From Bacteroidaceae bacterium (GTDB taxonomy: Bacteria > Bacteroidota > Bacteroidia > Bacteroidales > Bacteroidaceae), in NCBI GenBank assembly GCA_017451645.1, contig JAFTNZ010000021.1, positions 1 to 64,000 of the forward strand: DNA of 64,000 bases. The letters are read 5' to 3'. Position numbers and translations under genes: made by a program. This document shows, in pieces, positions 53,933 through 64,000 of the stretch. Below the pieces are notes generated by a model. It saw only the letters and a program-made list of their open reading frames with translations, was not told the origin of the DNA and did not search any database. Numbering within the stretch: the stretch's first letter is position 1; each line of letters opens with the position of its first letter.

Positions 53933-54310
53933 ATGGCAGATTTGAAAGCTTTTGCAGAACAATTGGTTAACTTGACAGTTAAGGAAGTTAATGAACTTGC
54001 AACTATCCTGAAGGATGAATATGGTATTGAGCCTGCTGCTGCAGCTGTTGCTGTAGCTGCTGGTCCTGCTGCTGCTGGTGCAGCTGCTGCTGAAGAAAAG
54101 ACTTCTTTCGATGTGGTATTGAAGAGTGCTGGTGCAGCTAAGTTGCAGGTAGTTAAGGCCGTTAAAGAGGCTTGTGGCCTTGGTTTGAAAGAGGCTAAGG
54201 ACATGGTAGATGGTGCTCCTAGCGTAGTTAAGGAAGGTCTTGCTAAGGACGAAGCTGAATCTTTGAAGAAAACATTGGAAGAGGCTGGAGCTGAAGTTGA
54301 ACTTAAGTAA
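53933..54310 (+). CDS. rplL: 50S ribosomal protein L7/L12
   Basis: 125 residues: an N-terminal dimerisation part, an Ala-rich hinge (about residues 37-52) and the C-terminal factor-binding domain with [15 protein letters not shown]. It forms the ribosomal stalk. Confidence 0.97.
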   Translation: MADLKAFAEQLVNLTVKEVNELATILKDEYGIEPAAAAVAVAAGPAAAGAAAAEEKTSFDVVLKSAGAAKLQVVKAVKEACGLGLKEAKDMVDGAPSVVKEGLAKDEAESLKKTLEEAGAEVELK

Positions 54311-54335
54311 TAACAGCCTGGTTTCCAGGTTATAC

Positions 54336-54373
54336 GGTTAGGAATCCTCATTAGGAGGATTCTTAACCTTTTT
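54336..54373 (+). terminator. Attenuator between rplL and rpoB
   Basis: GGTTAGGAATCCTC (54336-54349) pairs with GAGGATTCTTAACC (54355-54368), 5-base loop, then TTTTTG. An intrinsic terminator here would let the ribosomal genes be made in excess of RNA polymerase, as with the rplL-rpoB attenuator of E. coli. Confidence 0.75.
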
Positions 54374-54416
54374 GTGTCTATATTAAATTTAAGTTCTCCT
54401 CAAATCTCATAAACAG

Positions 54417-57400
54417 ATGTCTTCAAATACTGTAAATCAAAGAGTTAATTTTGCCTCCATCAAGAATCCGATGCCTTATCCGGATTTTTTGGAAGTGCAA
54501 TTGAAGTCATTCCAAGACTTTTTGCAACTGGACACTCCTCCTGAAAAACGTAAGAATGATGGTTTGTATAAGGTATTTGCTGAAAATTTTCCCATTGCAG
54601 ATACACGAAACAACTTTGTTCTTGAATTTTTGGACTATTATATTGATCCGCCTCGTTATACTATCGAAGACTGTTTGGAGCGTGGATTGACTTATAGTGT
54701 ACCTTTGAAAGCAAAGTTGAAATTGTATTGTACAGATCCCGATCATGAGGATTTTGATACGGTGATTCAAGATGTTTTCTTAGGACCTATTCCTTACATG
54801 ACTAATAACGGCACTTTTATCATTAATGGTGCTGAACGTGTTGTGGTGTCTCAGTTACATCGTTCGCCAGGTGTATTTTTCGGTCAGAGTATACATGCTA
54901 ATGGAACTCAACTCTATTCCGCTCGTATTATTCCTTTTAAGGGATCGTGGATAGAATTTGCTACTGACATCAATAATGTGATGTACGCTTATATTGACCG
55001 TAAGAAAAAATTGCCCGTAACGACTTTGTTGCGTGCTATAGGTTTTGAGAATGATAAAGATATTCTTGAAATATTCAATTTGGCCGAAGAGGTTAAGGTC
55101 AGCCGAGCTTCTTTACAGAAATATATCGGTCGTAAGTTGGCTGCCCGTGTTTTAAAAACTTGGGTAGAAGATTTCGTTGATGAAGATACCGGTGAAGTCG
55201 TTTCTATTGAACGTAATGAAGTAATCATTGATCGTGAGACTCCGTTGGAAGAAGAACATATTGATGAAATTATAGCATCAGGAGTACAAAATGTGTTGAT
55301 TCATCGTGAGGGAGCCAATCAGTCAGATTACTCAATCATATTTAATACGTTACAGAAAGACCCGAGCAATTCTGAGAAAGAGGCAGTACTTTTTATCTAT
55401 CGCCAACTGCGTAATGCTGACCCTGCGGATGATGCTAGTGCCCGTGAAGTTATTAATAATCTTTTCTTCTCGGAAAAGAGATATGATTTGGGGGATGTTG
55501 GACGTTACAGAATTAATAAGAAGTTAGGCCTGACGACGGATATGTCTGTGAAGGTGCTGACTAAAGAAGATATAATCGAAATCATCAAATATTTGATTGA
55601 GTTAATCAATTCTAAAGCAGTAGTTGATGATATCGACCATTTGAGTAACCGCCGTGTGCGTACTGTTGGTGAGCAACTTTCCAACCAATTCGCTATCGGT
55701 TTGGCTCGTATGTCACGCACGATTCGTGAGCGAATGAATGTGCGCGACAATGAAGTGTTCACTCCGACTGATTTGATTAATGCCAAAACTATTTCTTCGG
55801 TAATTAATTCATTCTTTGGAACGAATGCACTTTCTCAATTCATGGATCAGACCAATCCATTGGCTGAAGTGACTCATAAGCGTCGTCTTTCGGCCCTCGG
55901 CCCTGGCGGCTTGTCACGTGAACGCGCAGGTTTCGAGGTTCGTGACGTACATTATACACATTATGGACGTCTTTGTCCGATTGAGTCTCCAGAAGGTCCG
56001 AACATCGGTTTGATTTCGTCTTTGTGTGTGTATGCAAAGATTAATGATTTGGGCTTCATCGAAACTCCATATCGCGAGGTGAAAGATGGAGTTGTTAACT
56101 TGAATAATGATGAAGTCGTTTATTTGACGGCAGAGGAAGAAGAAAATAGGATTATCGGTCAAGGAAATGCCCCCTTGAAGGATGACGGAACATTTATCCG
56201 TACCAAGGTCAAGTCGCGTCAGGATGCTGACTACCCGGTAGTAGAACCTGCACGAGTGGATTTGATGGATGTGGCTCCTCAGCAGATTGCTTCAATTGCG
56301 GCTTCGTTGATTCCTTTTTTGGAACATGACGATGCTCATCGTGCGTTGATGGGGTCGAACATGATGCGTCAGGCCGTTCCTCTGTTGCGTACTGAGGCTC
56401 CTATTGTAGGTACTGGCATTGAGCGTCAGGTGTGCGAGAACTCACGTACTCAAATTACAGCAGAAGGCAATGGTACTATAGAATACGTAGATGCCACTAC
56501 TATCCGCATCTTGTATGACCGCACGGAGGATGAAGAGTTCGTAAGCTTTGAACCTGCTTTGAAAGAATATCAGATTCCTAAGTTCCGTCGCACGAATCAG
56601 AATATGACCATTGACCTTCGTCCTATCTGTGAGAAGGGGCAACGTGTAAAGGCTGGCGACATCCTTACAGAAGGATATTCTACAGAGGATGGTGAGTTGG
56701 CATTGGGTAAAAACCTGTTGGTAGCTTATATGCCTTGGAAAGGATATAACTATGAGGATGCTATCGTGTTGAATGAACGTGTTGTACGTGAAGATCTATT
56801 GACTTCTATCCACGTGGAGGAACTTTCTTTGGAAGTTCGCGAAACTAAGCGTGGTATGGAGGAATTGACATCTGATATTCCTAATGTAAGCGAGGAAGCT
56901 ACCAAGGATTTGGATGAAAACGGTATCATTCGTATCGGTGCTCGTGTACAGCCTGGTGATATCTTGATTGGTAAGATTACGCCGAAGGGCGAATCAGACC
57001 CTTCTCCCGAAGAAAAACTGTTGCGTGCCATCTTTGGCGATAAAGCTGGTGATGTGAAGGATGCCTCATTGAAGGCTTCCCCTTCATTGAGTGGTGTTGT
57101 TATCGGCAAACGTTTGTTCTCTCGTGCAATCAAGACCCGTAGCTCGAAATTGGCTGACAAGGCTTTGATGCCCAAGATTGACGAAGAATTTGAGGCTAAA
57201 TTCCAAGCATTGAAGAATATCTTGGTAGATAAACTGTTGGTTCTGACCGAAGGCAAACCTTCGCAAGGTGTTAAGGACTATTTGGGAACTGATGTTATTC
57301 CGAAGGGTGCAAAGTTCACTAAAAAAGATTTGATGATGTTGGATTATACCACCATTCAGTTGAGCAAGTGGACTGCTGATGCACATAAGAATGAAATGAT

Positions 57401-58229
57401 TCATGACCTTGTCATCAACTTCCTCAAGAAGTATAAGGAAGTAGATGCTGAACTGAAACGCAAGAAGTTTGCTATCACTATCGGTGACGAGTTGCCTTCA
57501 GGTATTATTCAAATGGCTAAGGTATATATCGCCAAGAAGCGTAAAATTGGTGTGGGTGATAAGATGGCGGGTCGTCACGGTAACAAGGGTATTGTGTCGC
57601 GAGTTGTACGTCAAGAAGATATGCCGTTCTTGGCTGATGGAACTCCGGTTGATATTGTGTTGAACCCGTTGGGTGTGCCTTCACGTATGAACCTTGGTCA
57701 GATTTTTGAAGCTGTGTTGGGTGCTGCTGGTGCCAAGTTGGGTGTGAAGTTTGCTACGCCTATTTTTGACGGTGCTTCGTTGGATGACCTTTGTGAATGG
57801 ACAGACAAGGCTGGATTACCTCGTTTCGGCAAGACCTATCTGTATGATGGTGGAACAGGCCAACAGTTTGACCAACCTGCAACTGTAGGTGTGACCTATA
57901 TGTTGAAACTTGGTCACATGGTCGAGGACAAAATGCATGCTCGTTCTATCGGTCCGTATTCATTGATTACCCAGCAACCTTTGGGTGGTAAAGCCCAATT
58001 CGGTGGTCAACGTTTTGGAGAGATGGAGGTTTGGGCACTTGAGGCCTTCGGTGCAGCACACGTATTGCAGGAAATTCTGACTATCAAGTCTGATGACGTT
58101 GTCGGACGTTCCAAGGCTTACGAGGCGATTGTTAAAGGTGAGCCTATGCCTACACCGGGAATCCCTGAATCACTCAATGTGCTATTGCACGAATTGAGAG
58201 GCTTGGGACTGAGTGTCACATTGGATTAA
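54417..58229 (+). CDS. rpoB: RNA polymerase subunit beta
   Basis: 1270 residues, the usual Bacteroides length. Conserved parts include the rifampicin region ([21 protein letters not shown], with [12 protein letters not shown]), the GRHGNKG motif near residue 1050 and the C-terminal clamp ([18 protein letters not shown]). The residues that are mutated in rifampicin resistance look wild type (for example DQTN and HKRR). It starts about 45 bases past the attenuator. Confidence 0.98.
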   Translation: MSSNTVNQRVNFASIKNPMPYPDFLEVQLKSFQDFLQLDTPPEKRKNDGLYKVFAENFPIADTRNNFVLEFLDYYIDPPRYTIEDCLERGLTYSVPLKAKLKLYCTDPDHEDFDTVIQDVFLGPIPYMTNNGTFIINGAERVVVSQLHRSPGVFFGQSIHANGTQLYSARIIPFKGSWIEFATDINNVMYAYIDRKKKLPVTTLLRAIGFENDKDILEIFNLAEEVKVSRASLQKYIGRKLAARVLKTWVEDFVDEDTGEVVSIERNEVIIDRETPLEEEHIDEIIASGVQNVLIHREGANQSDYSIIFNTLQKDPSNSEKEAVLFIYRQLRNADPADDASAREVINNLFFSEKRYDLGDVGRYRINKKLGLTTDMSVKVLTKEDIIEIIKYLIELINSKAVVDDIDHLSNRRVRTVGEQLSNQFAIGLARMSRTIRERMNVRDNEVFTPTDLINAKTISSVINSFFGTNALSQFMDQTNPLAEVTHKRRLSALGPGGLSRERAGFEVRDVHYTHYGRLCPIESPEGPNIGLISSLCVYAKINDLGFIETPYREVKDGVVNLNNDEVVYLTAEEEENRIIGQGNAPLKDDGTFIRTKVKSRQDADYPVVEPARVDLMDVAPQQIASIAASLIPFLEHDDAHRALMGSNMMRQAVPLLRTEAPIVGTGIERQVCENSRTQITAEGNGTIEYVDATTIRILYDRTEDEEFVSFEPALKEYQIPKFRRTNQNMTIDLRPICEKGQRVKAGDILTEGYSTEDGELALGKNLLVAYMPWKGYNYEDAIVLNERVVREDLLTSIHVEELSLEVRETKRGMEELTSDIPNVSEEATKDLDENGIIRIGARVQPGDILIGKITPKGESDPSPEEKLLRAIFGDKAGDVKDASLKASPSLSGVVIGKRLFSRAIKTRSSKLADKALMPKIDEEFEAKFQALKNILVDKLLVLTEGKPSQGVKDYLGTDVIPKGAKFTKKDLMMLDYTTIQLSKWTADAHKNEMIHDLVINFLKKYKEVDAELKRKKFAITIGDELPSGIIQMAKVYIAKKRKIGVGDKMAGRHGNKGIVSRVVRQEDMPFLADGTPVDIVLNPLGVPSRMNLGQIFEAVLGAAGAKLGVKFATPIFDGASLDDLCEWTDKAGLPRFGKTYLYDGGTGQQFDQPATVGVTYMLKLGHMVEDKMHARSIGPYSLITQQPLGGKAQFGGQRFGEMEVWALEAFGAAHVLQEILTIKSDDVVGRSKAYEAIVKGEPMPTPGIPESLNVLLHELRGLGLSVTLD

Positions 58230-58261
58230 TCATACAACTCTTTACAATATAATATAAATTT

Positions 58262-61200
58262 ATGGCTTTTAGAAAAGATTCAAAGATAAAGAGTAACTTT
58301 ACGAAGATTTCGATTGGTCTCGCATCACCTGAAGAAATTTTGGAGAATTCTAGTGGTGAAGTGTTGAAGCCCGAAACCATCAACTATCGTACTTACAAGC
58401 CTGAGCGTGACGGCTTGTTCTGCGAGCGTATCTTCGGTCCCGTAAAAGATTATGAATGCCATTGCGGTAAGTATAAACGTATCCGTTATAAGGGTATTGT
58501 TTGCGACCGTTGCGGTGTAGAGGTTACAGAGAAGAAAGTGCGTCGTGAGCGGATGGGACATATCCAGTTGGTTGTGCCTGTGGCCCACATTTGGTATTTT
58601 CGTTCACTTCCTAATAAAATAGGTTACTTGTTGGGTGTTCCCAGCAAGAAGTTGGATATGGTTATTTACTATGAGAGATATATTGTAGTACAACCAGGTA
58701 TTAAGGAAGGTGAAATCAATACTTACGATTTGCTTTCAGAGGAAGAATACCTTGATATCATGGATTCTCTTCCTTCAGATAATCAGTATTTGGAAGATAC
58801 TGATCCTAATAAGTTCATTGCCAAAATGGGAGCAGAAGCTATATATGATCTTTTGACTCGCCTTGATTTGGATGCTCTTTCATATGAGTTGCGTGACAAG
58901 GCAGGCAATGATTCCTCACAACAACGTAAAAATGAAGCTCTGAAGCGTTTGCAGGTTGTTGAGTCGTTCCGTTCTTCACGTGGCCGCAACAAACCCGAGT
59001 GGATGATAGTCCGCATTGTACCTGTGACACCTCCGGATCTTCGTCCGTTGGTACCTCTGGATGGCGGGCGTTTTGCTACATCTGACTTGAACGACCTTTA
59101 CCGTCGTGTCATTATCCGTAACAATCGTTTGAAGCGTCTGATTGAAATCAAGGCTCCCGAAGTTATTCTTCGTAACGAGAAGCGTATGTTGCAGGAAGCT
59201 GTAGATTCACTCTTTGACAATTCTCGTAAGAGCAGTGCGGTGAAATCAGATGCTAATCGTCCGTTGAAATCACTCTCAGATTCGTTGAAAGGTAAGCAGG
59301 GACGTTTCCGTCAGAATCTTCTCGGTAAGCGTGTTGACTATTCTGCTCGTTCTGTTATTGTTGTTGGTCCTGAATTGAAGATGGGTGAGTGCGGTTTGCC
59401 CAAACTGATGGCTGCAGAACTTTACAAGCCGTTCATTATCCGCAAACTCATTGAGCGTGGTATCGTGAAGACCGTGAAGAGTGCCAAGAAGATTGTGGAT
59501 CGTAAGGAGCCTGTTATCTTCGACATTCTTGAACATGTGATGAAGGGACATCCGGTATTGCTCAACCGTGCACCGACATTGCACCGTTTGGGTATCCAGG
59601 CATTCCAGCCTAAGATGATTGAAGGCAAGGCTATCCAGCTCCATCCGTTGGCTTGTACTGCGTTCAATGCCGACTTTGATGGTGACCAAATGGCTGTTCA
59701 TTTGCCTTTGAGCAATGAAGCAATTCTGGAAGCACAGATGTTGATGCTTCAGTCACACAATATTCTGAATCCCGCTAACGGTGCTCCTATTACTGTGCCT
59801 TCACAGGATATGGTACTTGGTTTGTACTATATCACCAAGTTGCGTAAGGGGGCTAAGGGTGAAGGTCTCACTTTCTATGGTCCTGAAGAGGCTTTGATTG
59901 CTTACAACGAGGGTAAAGTGGACATTCATGCTCCAGTAAAGGTGTTGGTGGACGATCTTGTAGATGGAAAGATTCAGAAGGTGATGCGCGAAACTTCTGT
60001 GGGTCGTGTTATTGTTAATGAAATTGTACCTGTTGAAGCTGGATACGTCAATACCGTTATCTCTAAGAAATCATTGCGGGATATTATCAGCGATGTTATT
60101 AAGATTGTCGGTGTGGCTCGCGCTGCAGAATTCCTTGACGGAATCAAGAATCTCGGTTATCAGATGGCCTTCGAAGGAGGTTTGTCCTTCAACTTGGACG
60201 ATATTATCATTCCGAAAGAGAAAGAAGAACTGGTTAAGCGTGGTAATGAGGAAATTGAGCAGATTACCATGAACTACAATATGGGTTTCATTACCGACAA
60301 CGAGCGTTACAACCAGGTTATTGATACATGGACACACGTCAATAACGACCTTTCCAATGTCCTCATGAAGACTATTTCTTCTGACGACCAAGGTTTCAAT
60401 GCCGTGTACATGATGTTGGATTCAGGTGCCCGTGGTTCTAAGGAACAGATTCGTCAGCTTTCCGGTATGCGTGGTTTGATGGCCAAGCCCCAGAAGGCGG
60501 GTGCCGAAGGTGCACAGATTATCGAGAACCCGATTCTTTCTAACTTCAAGGAAGGTTTGAGCGTGCTTGAGTACTTTATCTCTACCCATGGTGCCCGTAA
60601 GGGTCTTGCCGATACCGCCTTGAAGACAGCCGATGCCGGTTATCTGACCCGTCGTCTGGTGGACGTTTCTCACGATGTTATCATTAACGAAGAAGATTGT
60701 GGAACACTCCGCGGACTCGTATGTACAGCGTTGAAGAACAACGACGAGGTAATTGCTTCACTGTATGAGCGTATCTTAGGACGTGTTTCTGTACATGATA
60801 TCGTTCACCCCACTACAGGCGAGCTTATTGTCGCTGGTGGTGAAGAGATTACAGAAGATATAGCACAGAAGATTGAGGAGTCTCCTATTGAAAGCGTTGA
60901 AATTCGTTCAGTGCTTACTTGCGAGAGCAAGAAGGGTGTCTGCATGAAGTGTTACGGCCGCAACTTGGCAACCAGTAAGATGGTGCAGAAGGGAGAGGCT
61001 GTCGGTGTTATCGCAGCCCAATCTATCGGTGAGCCGGGTACGCAGTTGACTCTTCGTACATTCCATGCCGGTGGTACGGCAGCCAATATTGCTGCCAATG
61101 CAACTATCGTGGCTAAGCACAATGCACGTCTTGAGTTTGATGAACTCCGTACCGTAGATAGTGTTGAAGAAACAGGTGAAGCAGTAAAGATTGTTGTCGG

Positions 61201-62539
61201 ACGTTTGGCCGAAGTTCGCTTCATTGACATCAACACCGGCATTATCATCTCTTCTCAACTTGTTCCTTACGGATCTAAGCTTTATGTCAATGATGGAGAA
61301 ACAGTAGAGAAGGGTACGCTTATTGCCAAGTGGGATCCGTTCAATGCTGTTATCGTTACAGAAGCCGCCGGACGCATTGAGTTCGAGAATGTGATTGAGG
61401 GTGTCACTTACAAGGTTGAGTCAGATGAGGCTACTGGTCTTCGCGAAATCATTATCACAGAGTCTAAGGATAAGGGTAAAGTGCCTTCTGCACACATCCT
61501 TACTGAGGACGGTGAACTCATCCGCACTTATAATCTCCCCGTGGGTGGTCACGTCGTGGTAGAGGACAAGCAGGCTGTCAAGTCTGGTGATATCATTGTG
61601 AAGATTCCTCGTGTGGCCGGTAAGGCTGGTGATATCACCGGAGGTCTTCCCCGTGTTACCGAGTTGTTCGAAGCCCGTAATCCGTCTAACCCCGCTGTGG
61701 TTTCTGAAATCGATGGTGAAATCACTATGGGTAAGGTGAAACGTGGTAACCGCGAAATCATCGTTACCTCTAAGACTGGCGATGTGAAGAAGTATCTTGT
61801 AGCCCTCTCCAAGCAGATTCTGGTACAGGAGAACGACTACGTTCGTGCCGGTACTCCGCTCTCTGACGGTGCCATTACTCCGGCTGACATCTTGGCTATC
61901 AAGGGTCCCACCGCTGTACAGGAGTATATTGTGAACGAGGTTCAGGATGTATATCGTCTGCAGGGTGTGAAGATTAACGACAAGCACTTCGAGATTATCG
62001 TACGCCAGATGATGCGTAAGGTTGAAATCAATGAGCCGGGTGACACCCGCTTCCTCGAGCAGCAGGTGGTGGATAAACTCGACTTCATGGAAGAGAACGA
62101 CCGTATCTGGGGCAAGAAGGTGGTTATTGATGCCGGTGACAGCGAAACGCTCCATGCCGGACAGATTGTTACCGCCCGTAAGCTGAGAGACGAGAACTCA
62201 ATGTTGAAGCGTCGTGACTTGAAGCCTGTCCAAGTGCGTGATGCAGTGCCTGCTACATCTACCCAGATTCTTCAGGGTATTACACGTGCCGCTCTTCAGA
62301 CCAGTTCGTTCATGTCGGCAGCCTCGTTCCAGGAGACCACTAAGGTGCTTAACGATGCCGCAATCAATGGCAAGGTTGACCGTCTTGAAGGTATGAAGGA
62401 GAACGTTATCTGCGGTCATCTCATCCCAGCAGGTACCGGTCAGCGTGAGTTTGACAAGATTGTGGTTGGTTCACGCGAGGAGTATGATCGCATCCTTGCC
62501 AATCGCAAGAATGTGCTCGACTATAGCGAAGTTGAATAA
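58262..62539 (+). CDS. rpoC: RNA polymerase subunit beta'
   Basis: 1425 residues. An N-terminal zinc ribbon ([20 protein letters not shown]), the catalytic magnesium loop [12 protein letters not shown], the bridge helix and trigger loop region ([20 protein letters not shown]), and a second zinc site ([13 protein letters not shown]). It begins 32 bases after rpoB and ends the block. Confidence 0.98.
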   Translation: MAFRKDSKIKSNFTKISIGLASPEEILENSSGEVLKPETINYRTYKPERDGLFCERIFGPVKDYECHCGKYKRIRYKGIVCDRCGVEVTEKKVRRERMGHIQLVVPVAHIWYFRSLPNKIGYLLGVPSKKLDMVIYYERYIVVQPGIKEGEINTYDLLSEEEYLDIMDSLPSDNQYLEDTDPNKFIAKMGAEAIYDLLTRLDLDALSYELRDKAGNDSSQQRKNEALKRLQVVESFRSSRGRNKPEWMIVRIVPVTPPDLRPLVPLDGGRFATSDLNDLYRRVIIRNNRLKRLIEIKAPEVILRNEKRMLQEAVDSLFDNSRKSSAVKSDANRPLKSLSDSLKGKQGRFRQNLLGKRVDYSARSVIVVGPELKMGECGLPKLMAAELYKPFIIRKLIERGIVKTVKSAKKIVDRKEPVIFDILEHVMKGHPVLLNRAPTLHRLGIQAFQPKMIEGKAIQLHPLACTAFNADFDGDQMAVHLPLSNEAILEAQMLMLQSHNILNPANGAPITVPSQDMVLGLYYITKLRKGAKGEGLTFYGPEEALIAYNEGKVDIHAPVKVLVDDLVDGKIQKVMRETSVGRVIVNEIVPVEAGYVNTVISKKSLRDIISDVIKIVGVARAAEFLDGIKNLGYQMAFEGGLSFNLDDIIIPKEKEELVKRGNEEIEQITMNYNMGFITDNERYNQVIDTWTHVNNDLSNVLMKTISSDDQGFNAVYMMLDSGARGSKEQIRQLSGMRGLMAKPQKAGAEGAQIIENPILSNFKEGLSVLEYFISTHGARKGLADTALKTADAGYLTRRLVDVSHDVIINEEDCGTLRGLVCTALKNNDEVIASLYERILGRVSVHDIVHPTTGELIVAGGEEITEDIAQKIEESPIESVEIRSVLTCESKKGVCMKCYGRNLATSKMVQKGEAVGVIAAQSIGEPGTQLTLRTFHAGGTAANIAANATIVAKHNARLEFDELRTVDSVEETGEAVKIVVGRLAEVRFIDINTGIIISSQLVPYGSKLYVNDGETVEKGTLIAKWDPFNAVIVTEAAGRIEFENVIEGVTYKVESDEATGLREIIITESKDKGKVPSAHILTEDGELIRTYNLPVGGHVVVEDKQAVKSGDIIVKIPRVAGKAGDITGGLPRVTELFEARNPSNPAVVSEIDGEITMGKVKRGNREIIVTSKTGDVKKYLVALSKQILVQENDYVRAGTPLSDGAITPADILAIKGPTAVQEYIVNEVQDVYRLQGVKINDKHFEIIVRQMMRKVEINEPGDTRFLEQQVVDKLDFMEENDRIWGKKVVIDAGDSETLHAGQIVTARKLRDENSMLKRRDLKPVQVRDAVPATSTQILQGITRAALQTSSFMSAASFQETTKVLNDAAINGKVDRLEGMKENVICGHLIPAGTGQREFDKIVVGSREEYDRILANRKNVLDYSEVE

Positions 62540-62579
62540 GATAGACGCATAGCGTAAGATAATTTATCCCCCATTAAAG

Positions 62580-62616
62580 AGGCTGTGTCACTTCATTGTG
62601 GCACGGCCTTTTTTTA
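62580..62616 (+). terminator. Intrinsic terminator after rpoC
   Basis: AGGCTGTGTCAC (62580-62591) pairs with GTGGCACGGCCT (62598-62609) with two G-T pairs, followed by a T7 run. Confidence 0.88.
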
Positions 62617-62642
62617 TTTTCCCCCTTCTCCTGCCCAAGCGT

Positions 62643-62661
62643 GTGTCCAATAATTGGACAC
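62643..62661. promoter_or_regulatory. Perfect 19-base palindrome upstream of the ABC permease gene
   Basis: GTGTCCAAT-A-ATTGGACAC. It lies 127 bases before the ATG and about 60 bases upstream of a -7-like box (TAAATTTG, 62721-62728) that lacks a -33 partner. This is the arrangement expected of an activator site. Confidence 0.6.
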
Positions 62662-62788
62662 TTTTAGGGGTAGAAATGCGAATTAACGGAATTTAAGTAT
62701 CCTGTATCTGTAAAATCTGATAAATTTGTAGCAGGAGAAATCGGTAAACTATAGAACGAGGACTCAGCAACATCTAACAAATCAAGAT

Positions 62789-64000
62789 ATGATATATCAT
62801 AACCTGACCATCGCCTGGCGGAACATACACAAGTATCTTTCGCAAAACATCATCAGTGTGTTCGGCCTCTCGGCCAGTCTGGTCTGCTTCAGCCTGTGTA
62901 TGCACTTCAGCCGCTACATCATGGGTATGGACAAACATTTCCCGAACTACGATCGCATTGCGGAGGTGGTGATGAAACAACCTGACGGCACTCTCCGTTC
63001 TGTCTCCGCCATGGAGGCTGAGAAGATGAAGACACTCTCCATAAACACATTGGAAGATATCTGTACTCTTTTGGGAGGTAGGCCCTTTGCCTGCAGTTAC
63101 GAGGATGAATCGGGAAAACTCACTCCGGCATACTTGCAGAGCATAGACACGGATGCCAGCTTTGCCAAAGTGTTCAGCGTGAAGGTGGTTGCCGGAAGCT
63201 GGGAACATGCGAGCCACACACCCAACTCGTTGGTGCTTGCAGCTTCGGTAGCCCGCCGCATGTTCGGTTCTGAGACAGAGGCCGTAGGGCGAGTGTTCAA
63301 CGGTAGCCGCCAAAACGGAGCTCCTTACACGGTGCAAGCTGTGATGGCTGATTTGCCAAAGAACATCAGTTTCTTTGAAATGGGAATAGAAGCTCTGGTG
63401 CTGAATGACGAGGGCACACCTCGAAAGAGCCAGTACGCCTATAATTATACAGGCAGCATTTATGGATTGATGCCCGAAGGAGTTGACTTGGATGATGTCA
63501 ATCACGAACTGGCGACCTCCATTCTTCCAAACTTCACTCATTTCTTTGGAGAAGAGCGCGGTGAAAGGACTTTGGTTGCCACCCGCATGGGGGAGTATGT
63601 ATCCGACGGTATGACAATGGTCAACAGTGTCATCATCACCTTTGCCACCCTCATCCTGTTGGTGGGTTTGCTCAACTTCTTGCACTTCATGGTAGGAAGC
63701 ATTCTGAACCGCACACACGAATACAGCCTGCGCCGCATGTTCGGATGCCGCTTGCGCGATCTCTTCTTCATGCTGCTTACCCAAGTGGTGCTGATGCTGT
63801 TGGCTGCCAGCTGGCTGTGCTACTATCTGGTAGAGCTGACAGTTGCCCACATCACACTGCCGGTACAACTCGGCAGATTCCTTGAATTGGATTCTGCCCG
63901 TCTGATGAGCGAGTCGATGGGGTACCTTGGTTGGCTCTTCCTCCTTTGTACACTCATCTGCTTTGGGGTGAGCCTCTACATCCAACACATAACCATCCGG
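62789..64000 (+). CDS. FtsX/MacB-type ABC transporter permease, 3' end off window
   Basis: 404 codons open from the ATG at 62789 to the window edge without a stop. MIYHNLTIAWRNIHKYL is typical of Bacteroidetes permeases of this type. One membrane helix (about 20-40), a periplasmic MacB_PCD-like domain (about 45-270) and three C-terminal helices (TMVNSVIITFATLILLVGLL, LFFMLLTQVVLMLLAASWL, GWLFLLCTLICFGVSLY) are visible, so either the gene ends soon or this is the first half of an eight-helix protein. Such permeases act in export or stress resistance with an ATPase and an MFP, not seen here. The long minus-strand frame over the same region is its shadow. Confidence 0.85.
   Translation, partial: MIYHNLTIAWRNIHKYLSQNIISVFGLSASLVCFSLCMHFSRYIMGMDKHFPNYDRIAEVVMKQPDGTLRSVSAMEAEKMKTLSINTLEDICTLLGGRPFACSYEDESGKLTPAYLQSIDTDASFAKVFSVKVVAGSWEHASHTPNSLVLAASVARRMFGSETEAVGRVFNGSRQNGAPYTVQAVMADLPKNISFFEMGIEALVLNDEGTPRKSQYAYNYTGSIYGLMPEGVDLDDVNHELATSILPNFTHFFGEERGERTLVATRMGEYVSDGMTMVNSVIITFATLILLVGLLNFLHFMVGSILNRTHEYSLRRMFGCRLRDLFFMLLTQVVLMLLAASWLCYYLVELTVAHITLPVQLGRFLELDSARLMSESMGYLGWLFLLCTLICFGVSLYIQHITIR

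Noticed and set aside
62661-62680. Sigma-54 promoter before the ABC permease gene
   Set aside because: The GG and GC pairs are not at the required 10-base spacing.
62774-63988. 404-codon minus-strand open frame
   Set aside because: It is the reverse of the ABC permease gene, which has a signal-like start, membrane helices and family motifs. The minus frame has His/Gln-rich low-complexity text.

Overview
The window comes from a member of the Bacteroidales, most likely Bacteroides or a close relative. Three things point there: the gene order rpsU-xer-hpf-tRNAs-tuf-tRNA-Trp-secE-nusG-rplKAJL-rpoBC; repeated promoters of the Bacteroidetes type (TTG/TTTG, 19-22 bases, TAnnTTTG); and families such as DUF3244, DUF4954, DUF5715, imelysin and proteins with T9SS-type sorting tails.

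Region 1 (1-11.35 kb) is an AT-rich accessory block. A divergent membrane-spanning TPR/HTH regulator (9416-11296, +) faces a minus-strand run of about eight genes, nearly all for exported products: DUF3244 protein, transglutaminase-like protein, helical protein, Sel1-repeat protein with a T9SS tail, JAMM metalloprotease with three CCHC modules, small secreted protein, O-antigen-ligase-like protein with a TPR tail, and small lipoproteins. Two of the smallest genes look frameshifted. A 20-base G tract lies between the two divergent promoters. This is the best candidate in the window for an undescribed system. Region 2 (11.4-17.4 kb, -) is purH-mreB-mreC-mreD-mrdA (cell shape); no rodA follows mrdA, where the accessory block begins.

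Region 3 (17.5-23.4 kb, -) is hflX-DUF4954-histidine kinase-degenerate histidine kinase, tightly packed behind one promoter. Region 4 (23.5-28.4 kb, -) holds a CotH-family secreted protein, a DMT exporter, truA and a DUF5715 peptidase-like protein. Region 5 (28.5-38.1 kb, -) is an iron or redox envelope cluster: imelysin, di-haem oxidoreductase, porin, cytochrome c lipoprotein, Rid-family protein and the CcsB/CcsA haem-ligation system, followed upstream by a second porin. The two leading promoters share a 15-base operator-like sequence. Between 29 and 41 kb a GC-rich palindromic element occurs five times, four of them in frame inside genes.

Region 6 (38.7-47.9 kb) contains an ABC-F protein, a DASS transporter, an AspT/YidE-type transporter, gamma carbonic anhydrase, aminopeptidase P and, on the plus strand, malate dehydrogenase. 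Region 7 (48-62.5 kb, +) is the translation/transcription block with five tRNAs. The window ends inside an FtsX/MacB-type ABC permease gene preceded by a perfect 19-base palindrome.
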